Below are positions 13,512-19,747 of a DNA stretch of 19,747 bases, piece by piece; within the stretch, counting starts at the first letter, position 1, and each line of letters begins with the position of its first letter. The notes under the pieces are model-generated. The model was not told the DNA's origin. It worked only from the letters and a program-made list of their open reading frames with translations, and did no database searches. This stretch comes from JACKBJ01 sp964549495. GTDB taxonomy: Bacteria; Chloroflexota; Anaerolineae; Epilineales; Epilineaceae. The stretch is taken from NCBI GenBank assembly GCA_964549495.1, contig CAZJWJ010000099.1, forward strand, positions 1 through 19,747, read 5' to 3'. Made by a program: the position numbers and the translations under genes.

Positions 13512-14594
13512 ATGGACAAGCGGCAGCGCATCGTTCGCGCGCTCAGAGTCATCATGCCCATCGTGGGCTTGGTCTGTGCCACGGTCATCCCGCCCTGGGA
13601 CATCTTCATCCCGTGGATGGCGCCACTGCCCGACACGGTGCAGGAGCAGGTCGAAGATGCGCTCGACCATGGCCTCGACGGCATCATCGTCCACGTGGAT
13701 CGGGCGGGCGAGGAGCCCGCATTCTACGCCGCCGGCTGGAAGGACAAGGCGGCCGAGGCGCCGGCCGATCCACAGGCCTTGTTCAAGATCGGCAGCATCA
13801 CGAAGCTGTACGTGGCCACCGCCGTCGCCAAGCTGGCCCATGACGGGACGCTGTCCTTGGACGACACGCTGGCGGACTACTTCCCAGAGCTCGTCGGGCG
13901 GATCGAGCATGCCGACCAGATCACCCTGCGCATGCTGGTTCGGCATCGCAGCGGCATTCCCAACTACAGCGACGACGAGGACTGGGACTGGCTCGCACCG
14001 CTGACAGACGGAGACGCGAGCCTGGCGCTGATCCTGGACCAGCCCGCGGACTTCCCGCCCGATGCACGCTACCGGTACTCCAACACCAACTACTTGCTGC
14101 TCGGGCGCATCCTCGACCAGGTCTTGGGCTACGACTACAGCCGCTACATCCGTCGTGAGATCCTGGACCCGCTTGGCCTGACGGACACCTATTTCGCGCT
14201 GGAAGAGGCGGCGCCCGACGAGTTGGCCAGCGGCTACTGGTACGGTCACGACGACGATCTCGAGCCGCTCGGTGGCGGGCGGAACGCCGCCGGCTCGATG
14301 ATCGCCACGGCCCACGATGTCGCCGTCTTCCTCCGGGCGCTGAACGACGGCTCGTTGCTGAGCGAAGAAGAACAGGCGGTCTATTCCTCGATCTACGAGT
14401 ACGGGCACACGGGCTGGGTGCCCGGTTACTTTAGCATCGCGCGCTATCACGAGGACATGGATGCCGTCGTCGTCCTGTTCGCGAGCACCACCGGCGGAGA
14501 GACCTGGGGCCTGGCGAAGGTGACCGGCGGGAAGGCCACCGGGATCTCGACCGCGATGTATGGGCGGATCGTGCGGATTCTGCGACGGCAGTAG
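13512..14594 (+). CDS. membrane-anchored or exported serine hydrolase (beta-lactamase-like), intact
   Basis: The product has 360 residues. An N-terminal hydrophobic segment (VIMPIVGLVCATVIPPW, about 13-30) follows a basic start and lacks a clear cleavage site, so a membrane anchor is likely. The serine hydrolase fold then follows with all three motifs in order: SxxK as S95-I-T-K98 in FKIGSITKLY, YxN as Y189-S-N191 in YRYSNTNYLLLGRIL, and HTG as H299-T-G301 in EYGHTGWVPGY. RHRSGIPNYS is at the expected LxHxSG position. In contrast to the two hydrolase genes at the left end and that at 4618-6096, it has no accessory C-terminal domain or LPxL tail. The ATG at 13512 follows TAGGGA at about 8 bp. 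The preceding 165 bp contain no gene. The substrate is unknown; penicillin-binding-type carboxypeptidase or esterase activity is possible. Confidence 0.88.
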   Translation: MDKRQRIVRALRVIMPIVGLVCATVIPPWDIFIPWMAPLPDTVQEQVEDALDHGLDGIIVHVDRAGEEPAFYAAGWKDKAAEAPADPQALFKIGSITKLYVATAVAKLAHDGTLSLDDTLADYFPELVGRIEHADQITLRMLVRHRSGIPNYSDDEDWDWLAPLTDGDASLALILDQPADFPPDARYRYSNTNYLLLGRILDQVLGYDYSRYIRREILDPLGLTDTYFALEEAAPDELASGYWYGHDDDLEPLGGGRNAAGSMIATAHDVAVFLRALNDGSLLSEEEQAVYSSIYEYGHTGWVPGYFSIARYHEDMDAVVVLFASTTGGETWGLAKVTGGKATGISTAMYGRIVRILRRQ

Positions 14595-14654
14595 CCGAGA
14601 AGGCACCGCGACCGCAGCTCGTGAATCGGGCATCGAGGTGCTGGAGGTCATTCC

Positions 14655-14876
14655 ATGAGCATGTATACCTACTCGGAAGCGCGCCGGCGGCTGGCTTCAT
14701 TGCTGGACGAGGCCTTGGGAGGGCGAAGGGTGATCATCCGCCGCAAGGACGGGCATCTGTTCGAGTTACGCCCCGCCCCTGCACCTGGCTCCCCCTTGGA
14801 TGTCGAGACCGTCGATCTAGAGGTCACGGCAGGTGAGATCGTCGACTTCGTTCATGAGGGTCGGCGAGAGGCGTGA
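14655..14876 (+). CDS. Phd/YefM-type antitoxin without an adjacent toxin
   Basis: The product has 73 residues. MYTYSEARRRLASLLDEAL followed by RRVIIRRKDGHLFELRP is the DNA-binding N-terminal half of Phd-family antitoxins, with the expected helix then strand pattern. The acidic and variable C-terminal half (ETVDLEVTAGEIVDFVHEG) is where the partner toxin would normally be bound. The ATG has GGAGG 7 bp upstream. The gene that normally follows, usually a PIN-domain or Doc/RelE toxin, is absent: a D-amino-acid-oxidase-family gene begins in the 4-nt overlap GTGA instead. The gene may therefore be an orphan antitoxin, possibly kept as a regulator of the oxidase gene or retained by chance. Confidence 0.8.
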   Translation: MSMYTYSEARRRLASLLDEALGGRRVIIRRKDGHLFELRPAPAPGSPLDVETVDLEVTAGEIVDFVHEGRREA

Positions 14877-15841
14877 TCGCCGAGAGGCGCGATCGAGGGC
14901 CGGTCGCCGTCATCGGACGCGGCGTGATCGGGCTGACCAGTGCGCTGCGCCTGGCCGAGGCCGGCCACGCGGTCACCCTCTTCCACCGCGAGGACGCCGA
15001 CCGGATGGCCTCGCACGCGGCCGGCGCTTATTGGTGGCCGCACAAGGCCGATCCGCCCGCGCGGGTGGCCGCCTGGGCGCGGACCAGCTTCGAGATCTAC
15101 CGCCAGCTGGCGAGTATCGAGGGCTCGGGCGTGGACCTGCACCTGCACGAGCGCTACTGCCAAGTACCCGACGAGCACGCCTACGTGATGGACTTCCTGG
15201 CGGGCGTAGAGGCGATCCCGGAGCGCGAGAATCGCGCCGGCCACGCCGACGCCATCCGCGTGCGATTGCCGCGCATGGACGTGCCGGTCTTCATGCCCTT
15301 CCTCGAGGCGCGGGCCCGAGCGGCGGGCGTCCGCTTCGTCGCCCACTCTGTCGAATCCCTGGACGACCTCTTGGCCGACTTCGAGTTGGTGGTGAACTGC
15401 GCCGGCCTCGGCGCAGCGGGGCTCACGGGCGACCGCGACCTCCACCCGATCCGCGGCCAGATGCTGCGCCTGACCCGACCACCGGGCTTGGACCGCTCCA
15501 TCCGCGTGGTCCGAGCCGACGGTGCGCTCACCCTGGTCCTACCCCGCGGGCAGGACTGCGTGCTGGGCGGTACTGTCGAGCCGCTCCAGGACAGCCTGAC
15601 TTCCGACCCGGCCGTCGGCGACGCCATTCACCGACGCTGCCTGGAGGTGGCACCGGAGCTAGAAGCCTGCGATTGGCTGGGGACCATCGTCGGGTTGCGG
15701 CCCGGCCGCAGCGTGGTGCGCCTGGAGCGGGAAGTGCGAGCTGGCGGGGGCCTGGTTGTGCACAACTACGGGCACGGGGGAAGCGGCTTCACGCTGGCCT
15801 GGGGTTGCGCGCAGGAGGTGGTCGCCCTGGCCGCGTCCTGA
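14873..15841 (+). CDS. FAD-dependent D-amino-acid-oxidase (DAO) family oxidoreductase
   Basis: The product has 322 residues. The N-terminal Rossmann motif is VIGRGVIGLTSALRLAEAG (G15, G17, G20) with an acidic end to the second strand region, as expected for FAD. VVNCAGLGA lies at the family's middle FAD contact. Near the C-terminus, GLRPGRSVVRLE (R283) corresponds to the substrate-carboxylate Arg of D-amino-acid oxidase, and VVHNYGHGGSGFTLAWG is the PROSITE-type DAO signature. Length fits eukaryotic-type DAO and its bacterial relatives. No signal peptide is present, so it is cytoplasmic. The reaction would be oxidative deamination of a D-amino acid with H2O2 release, though glycine or D-aspartate oxidases share these motifs. 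The start is GTG in overlap with the antitoxin stop. The gene ends 6 bp from the convergent cyclase-NACHT gene. Confidence 0.88.
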   Translation: MIAERRDRGPVAVIGRGVIGLTSALRLAEAGHAVTLFHREDADRMASHAAGAYWWPHKADPPARVAAWARTSFEIYRQLASIEGSGVDLHLHERYCQVPDEHAYVMDFLAGVEAIPERENRAGHADAIRVRLPRMDVPVFMPFLEARARAAGVRFVAHSVESLDDLLADFELVVNCAGLGAAGLTGDRDLHPIRGQMLRLTRPPGLDRSIRVVRADGALTLVLPRGQDCVLGGTVEPLQDSLTSDPAVGDAIHRRCLEVAPELEACDWLGTIVGLRPGRSVVRLEREVRAGGGLVVHNYGHGGSGFTLAWGCAQEVVALAAS

Positions 15842-15847
15842 TCGAGA

Positions 15848-18800
15848 TCAGTCCCTCGAGCCTTCGCCCGCGACCGCCACGCGCAATCCGTAGCTGGGAT
15901 TCCGGTAGTCCGGATGCACGGTGTTGCGGAACGCGGTGCGCGCGGACGACCGAGGATCGAGCCATCCGCCACCCCGCACCACGCGCCGCACGCTTGGGGC
16001 CGCATCAGCATCCTCCCGCCCATCGGCCGGGTCGTATGGATAGGGGAGAACTCCAGTCTCGCTGTCGCTGGTCTCGCCCTCGCCGAAGAGGCTCGACGTC
16101 CACTCGTAGACGTTGCCGCCCATGTCGGCCACGCCTTCTGGCGTCCGTCCATTCGGAAATACTCCCACCGGCGTCGCCCGCTTCACCTGTGTCTCCAGCG
16201 TGTTCGCCGTCAGCCGGTCGCCGTGCCCGCCACAAGGATAGGATCGCGCCTCCATCCCACGGGCCGCTGCCTCCCATTCCGCCTCCGTCGGCAAGCGAAC
16301 CGGCAGGCCGGTCTGCGCGCCGAGCCACGCACAGTAGGCTCGCGCCTCGTACCAGCAGATGCCGACCACCGGCTGCGTCGCCTGATTGTGTCGCGCATCG
16401 CGCCAGAAGAGGGGCTCGGTCTCCCGGCGCGCTTGCCACTGCATATCCAGGGCTGCTTCGAAATCGCTGTCGTCCAACCCGATCCACGCCCGCCAGCGCT
16501 CCAACACGTCGTCGCTCGGAAAGCGTCCTTCCTCGACCATCCGCTCGAAGAGCTCCGGCTCCGCCAGGAAGCGCCTTCGCCACATCCGGTTGTTGGCCCT
16601 CGAGGCCTCGTTGGGCAGTTCACCGCGGCGCCACGCGCGACCGGCCTCGGTATCCCACCATCGGTCGTCATCATATCCGCCGGCGGCCATGAAGCAGGCC
16701 CATTCGGCGTTCGTCACCGGATAGCGTCCGATGCGGAAGGCCGCGATCTGGATCTCGTGACGCGGCATGTGGGCCGTCGCCTGGCCGCTCGCGCCGAGAA
16801 AGGCCCATTCGATCGGTTCGTCTTCACCGATCGGGTAGCGCCCCTCCGGGATTTCGACCAAGGGTGGCATCTTGTACTCACCAAAGGGCCCCTCGCGGCG
16901 CTCGAAACGCGGATCGCCCAACTTGCCGAGCGCGTTGCCGCTGGCGATTCGGTGTCTCAGGTCGGCCTCCGGACATTCCATTCGGTCGACCAAGCGCTGG
17001 CGCAGATCGTCGAGTACGGCTGTGGGCACCGCGGTCATGACCTCGGGTTGCGCCGCGCAACGGGTCGCGAGGACCAGGTTCGTCTCGGCCACGGCCCGCA
17101 GGAAGTCGGCTGGCTCCGCCGCCATCACCGTCGCGAGCAAGGCCGTCTCCTCCCAGCCGTTCTGCGGCGGGCCCGGAAGGGGATCGGCCGGATCGAGCCG
17201 ATCGATCACCTCGTCCACGCTTGGGTCGATTCGGGCCGCGCGCCACTCGCTGCGCACGAGCTCCGGATCGAGACCCCGCGCCACCTCGCGGCCCGCGAAG
17301 TACTCCTGCACCAGTTGGTGGATGTACATCACTTCGTCGGCCGCCGGGTCCTCGTCCAGCACCGACAGCGACACGCCGGCCCGGACGATGGCCTCGCCGG
17401 CCTCGTCATCCAAGAGCCCCAGCGCCTCGTCGAAGTCGATGCAGACCCGCGACGACTCGCCCTCCACCCGGCCGGCCTGCATCCCGTAGGCCAGGCTCGC
17501 CAGCTTCCGGATCAGCGGGCCGTGCTCCGGAAGCTCGTAGGGCGTCTTCCACCGCCAGTGGGTGATGCGGCGGACGTCCCGCCTGGACACCAGCGCATCG
17601 GACACGAAGAGCGGGTTCTCCTGCTCCACTTCCCGTCGGAAGCACTGCCGCACGAAACCGGTGAAGAGCCCGGCCCGGCCCTCCGGCATCTCACCGGTGG
17701 CTTCCACCTGTTCCGTCAGGAGCTTCAGGAAGTAGGGACTGCGCAGCACCTCCAGCTGCCGCGAGCCCGAGAGCCGTGCCCAGAGATCGCGTTGATGCAG
17801 TGGGCTGTAGACCTGCAGGAACTCCTTGACCCGCGAATCGGACATCGGCTCGATGCGGACCTGCGGCACGCGCAAGGATGGCGTCGAAAGCGGCTGGCTG
17901 TAGTCCAGGCTGCGGCAACTGAAGACCACCCGGTTGCCAGGCATGGTCGTGCCCAGGCGCAGGAGCCAGTCCTTCCACGCTCCGACCGCCTCGCGGTGGG
18001 CCCCTTCGCTCGGCAAGGGCATCTCGTTCAGCGCATCGAGCAGAAGCACCATCCGTCCCGCGGCGAGCAATTCGTCGAGGTCGGGCAGACCCGGATAGCG
18101 CATCGACCAGAGCTCGGCCAGCCACTCGTCCGGCGCTGGCGCGGGCTCACCCGTGCGCGCCGGCCGATAGTGGTTCAACTGGACGAAGAAGGTGATCGGC
18201 GTCTCGCTCGATGGAGCCCAGCCCTTCCCACTCGCCCCGTCCGCCAGCGCTCGGATCGCGGTATCGAGCTCCAAGCGCCGCAGCAGCGTCGACTTGCCCG
18301 CCCCCGGCGGCCCGAGAACGACCACCGCGGGATCCTCGAGCGCGTCGAGCAGCGCGCCCAGGTCGTCGTAGCGCTCTTCCTGAGCTGCCCATCGACCCGC
18401 TTCGGATTGCTCACCCTGGTCGACCAGCAGCTCCAGCGCCACGAAACGACCGTCCACCCGGTAGCGCGGCTGGCTCCACTCGGCGATGCGACCGAGCCGC
18501 CACTCTCGCCAGTCGGCCGGCTTGTGCCGGGCGGCGGCGATGACCTGGTCGGGGGTGAGTACCGTTCCCTGGCTGTCGCGACGCAACGCGGCTTCGATCG
18601 CCGACAGCGTCTCCGGGACGCTCCGGTCGAGGATCAGCCCGGCATCGTCATCTGGCAGGGCATGGGCATCGAGGACCCGAACTCGGTCTCGCGCGTCGAG
18701 CTCGCCGGCGGTGCGCAGCGGCCGCGTATCGTCGGGTAGACCATCGACCACGACCTGGGTGCTCCGCTCGCTGTGCCGCAGATCCTTCAGTCGGTGCTCG

Positions 18801-19285
18801 CCGAGATCGCGGAGACGGCAACCTGTGGGCAGGCCCGCGTCCTCGACGTGGCGCCGGGTCTCGCGCGACAAGAGCAGCTGGCCACCGTTGCCGGCCGCCT
18901 GCAGCCGGGCGCAGCGGTTGAGCGGCGGGCCGAAGTAGTCGCCTCCGCGTTCCGCGGCCGCGCCCGTATGCAGGCCCATGCGCACCGTGAGCGGCGCGAA
19001 GCCGTCCGCGTCCGTGGCAAAGGCGGTCCAATCCTCGGCAGCGAGGGCTCGCTGGGCGTCGATCGCCGCTGCCAGGCCACCTCGAGCCGTGGGGAAGGAC
19101 GCGCAGACGGCATCCCCTATGGTCTTGAACACGTGGCCGGCATGGCTCTCGACCGCGGCGCGCAGGATCGCGTCATGGCGCGCGAGAGCGCCGGCCATCG
19201 CGTCGGGCTGTGCTTCCCAACGCTCGGTCGAGCCCTCGATATCCGTAAAGAGAAAGGTGACCGTGCCAGATGGAATCTGCGGCAT
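15848..19285 (-). CDS. class III adenylate cyclase - NACHT NTPase - FGE-like (SUMF1/C-type-lectin fold) fusion protein
   Basis: The product has 1145 residues. (1) Class III cyclase, about 5-195: metal-binding D15 (FLFTDIEGST) and D58 (FKTIGDAV), adenine-selecting K54 and D116 (GDYFG), and N123/R127 (LNRCARLQA), so adenylate cyclase activity is plausible. (2) NACHT/STAND NTPase, about 300-700: Walker A GPPGAGKST (325-333), Walker B VLLLDALNE (413-421), sensor VVFSCRSLDY, and HQLVQEYFAGRE (656-667), typical of bacterial NACHT proteins. (3) Linker with SGNALGKLGDPRF, as seen before FGE domains. (4) FGE/SUMF1-like domain, about 806-1139: VEIPEGRYPIGEDE, YPVTNAEWACF, VRLPTEAEWEAAARG, DMGGNVYEWTS, RVVRGGGW; the Cys pair of true FGE is absent. 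It looks like a ligand-triggered NTPase switch, perhaps for phage defence, with cyclase output. The start at 19285 follows the family pattern (MPQIPSGTVTFLFTDIEGST); an ATG at 19321 is possible. No membrane segment was seen. Confidence 0.88.
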   Translation of the reverse strand: MPQIPSGTVTFLFTDIEGSTERWEAQPDAMAGALARHDAILRAAVESHAGHVFKTIGDAVCASFPTARGGLAAAIDAQRALAAEDWTAFATDADGFAPLTVRMGLHTGAAAERGGDYFGPPLNRCARLQAAGNGGQLLLSRETRRHVEDAGLPTGCRLRDLGEHRLKDLRHSERSTQVVVDGLPDDTRPLRTAGELDARDRVRVLDAHALPDDDAGLILDRSVPETLSAIEAALRRDSQGTVLTPDQVIAAARHKPADWREWRLGRIAEWSQPRYRVDGRFVALELLVDQGEQSEAGRWAAQEERYDDLGALLDALEDPAVVVLGPPGAGKSTLLRRLELDTAIRALADGASGKGWAPSSETPITFFVQLNHYRPARTGEPAPAPDEWLAELWSMRYPGLPDLDELLAAGRMVLLLDALNEMPLPSEGAHREAVGAWKDWLLRLGTTMPGNRVVFSCRSLDYSQPLSTPSLRVPQVRIEPMSDSRVKEFLQVYSPLHQRDLWARLSGSRQLEVLRSPYFLKLLTEQVEATGEMPEGRAGLFTGFVRQCFRREVEQENPLFVSDALVSRRDVRRITHWRWKTPYELPEHGPLIRKLASLAYGMQAGRVEGESSRVCIDFDEALGLLDDEAGEAIVRAGVSLSVLDEDPAADEVMYIHQLVQEYFAGREVARGLDPELVRSEWRAARIDPSVDEVIDRLDPADPLPGPPQNGWEETALLATVMAAEPADFLRAVAETNLVLATRCAAQPEVMTAVPTAVLDDLRQRLVDRMECPEADLRHRIASGNALGKLGDPRFERREGPFGEYKMPPLVEIPEGRYPIGEDEPIEWAFLGASGQATAHMPRHEIQIAAFRIGRYPVTNAEWACFMAAGGYDDDRWWDTEAGRAWRRGELPNEASRANNRMWRRRFLAEPELFERMVEEGRFPSDDVLERWRAWIGLDDSDFEAALDMQWQARRETEPLFWRDARHNQATQPVVGICWYEARAYCAWLGAQTGLPVRLPTEAEWEAAARGMEARSYPCGGHGDRLTANTLETQVKRATPVGVFPNGRTPEGVADMGGNVYEWTSSLFGEGETSDSETGVLPYPYDPADGREDADAAPSVRRVVRGGGWLDPRSSARTAFRNTVHPDYRNPSYGLRVAVAGEGSRD

Positions 19286-19398
19286 GGCAACATGATGCCC
19301 TAGGCCCTGCCGGTCGGCCATCGCGGGTGGCGGGATCCCATGTTCATCGGAGTCTGCTACGGGACTCCCAGATAAGCCACGGTCCTCGCAATCCTTGC

Positions 19399-19747
19399 TC
19401 AGTACGGCCGCGCCCCCTGCAACTCCCCGGCCGCCACCGCCCAGGCCCGCTCCTCCCCGGGTGGCCGGCCGAAACGACGCTTGAACTCGCGACTGAACTG
19501 CGAGGCCGAGCTGTAGCCCACTTGCCGGGCCGCTCGACTGGCCGTGCTGCCTTCCCAGACCAGGAGCTGGCGGGCGCGCGTGAGCCGAATCTCCTTGAGG
19601 TACTGGAGTGGGGAGTAGGAGGTCACCGATTTGAAGGCGTCGTAGAAGGTCGAGGGGCTCATGTGGGCTTCGCCGGCCAGCTCCGCGACATCGATGTGTC
19701 GGTCGTACTGCCCTTGGATCAGGTTCAGCTCGCTCGAGATCTGTCCC
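19399..19747 (-). CDS. AraC-family transcriptional regulator, C-terminal part, 5' end outside window
   Basis: The frame is open at the right edge; about 115 C-terminal residues are visible. They contain the two helix-turn-helix motifs of the AraC/XylS DNA-binding domain: HIDVAELAGEAHMSPSTFYD then FKSVTSYSPLQYLKEIRLTR, and ASRAARQVGYSSASQFSREF then KRRFGRPPGEE. The SPLQYLKEIRL and SQFSREFKRRFG segments resemble regulators that carry the AraC_N ligand-binding domain (PF06719), which would lie beyond the window. The ATG at 19662 lies inside the first HTH, so it is not the start. The 113-bp gap to the cyclase-NACHT gene on the same strand could contain that gene's promoter; whether this regulator controls it is unknown. 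Confidence 0.88.
   Translation of the reverse strand, partial: GQISSELNLIQGQYDRHIDVAELAGEAHMSPSTFYDAFKSVTSYSPLQYLKEIRLTRARQLLVWEGSTASRAARQVGYSSASQFSREFKRRFGRPPGEERAWAVAAGELQGARPY

Noticed and set aside
15848..16200. Possible diversity-generating retroelement variable region in the FGE-like C-terminus
   Set aside because: No reverse transcriptase, template repeat or near-identical copy of this segment was seen in the window. It cannot be excluded beyond the window edges.
15914..18739. Very long plus-strand open frame (941 codons) antisense to the cyclase-NACHT gene
   Set aside because: It is rich in Arg/His/Pro with no recognisable domain, while the opposite strand encodes clear cyclase, NACHT and FGE-like motifs. 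High GC makes stops rare in the antisense frame.
1..19747. CRISPR arrays, insertion sequences, phage genes
   Set aside because: No regularly spaced direct repeats, transposase-like proteins, terminal inverted repeats or phage structural genes were recognised on either strand.

Overview
The window is high-GC, densely coded bacterial DNA. Several unrelated exported proteins end in a PT-rich or Ca-binding linker followed by a short [aromatic/I]-L-P-x-L tail. From memory, such tails are common in secreted proteins of Chloroflexota (Anaerolineae/Caldilineae-like). A zinc-ribbon DUF2089 gene paired with a SHOCT-like/IH-repeat gene, and a cyclase-NACHT-FGE fusion, fit the same kind of large-genome environmental bacterium. 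The taxonomic call is an inference and cannot be proved from the window.

Layout. 1-1734 (minus): two tandem serine-hydrolase (class C beta-lactamase-like) paralogues; the first runs off the left edge and the upstream one has lost its catalytic core. 1868-2361 (plus): a sigma70-like promoter, a MntA-type nucleotidyltransferase antitoxin and a 42-codon remnant of its HEPN toxin. 2383-3540 (minus): a secreted Cys-rich protein, possibly lectin/lyase-fold. 3654-4529 (plus): an MpaB-like oxygenase. 4618-6096 (minus): an exported serine hydrolase with a Ca-binding tail. 6165-6200: a perfect 13-bp hairpin. 6310-7830 (minus): a SHOCT-like/IH-repeat protein downstream of a DUF2089 regulator with a palindrome at its start. 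8083-8155 (plus): tRNA-Lys(TTT). 8233-9863 (plus): an AbiEi/AbiEii type IV toxin-antitoxin pair with a likely operator. 9691-10440 (minus): an uncharacterised protein overlapping the abiEii tail. 10441-10794: intergenic, with an 18-bp perfect palindrome. 10795-13346 (plus): two translationally coupled lipoproteins, the second a secreted dikinase with the domain order of glucan, water dikinase. 13512-14594 (plus): an intact membrane-anchored serine hydrolase. 14655-15841 (plus): an orphan Phd-type antitoxin overlapping a D-amino-acid-oxidase-family gene. 15848-19285 (minus): a 1145-residue class III adenylate cyclase-NACHT-FGE-like protein. 19399-19747 (minus): the C-terminal part of an AraC-family regulator cut by the right edge.

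Two themes recur. One is secreted or surface proteins: four serine hydrolases, the lectin-like protein and the lipoprotein pair. The other is conflict or toxin-antitoxin genes: MNT with a HEPN remnant, AbiE beside a tRNA, an orphan Phd, and the cyclase-NACHT-FGE protein. The strongest candidates for new biology are the cyclase-NACHT-FGE protein, whose FGE-like domain lacks the oxidase cysteines, and the exported dikinase, which keeps its phosphotransfer residues although it is predicted to sit outside the cytoplasm. Several loci show visible decay: the gutted hydrolase, the minimal HEPN fragment, and the Phd/DAO junction built on a 16-bp tandem duplication.
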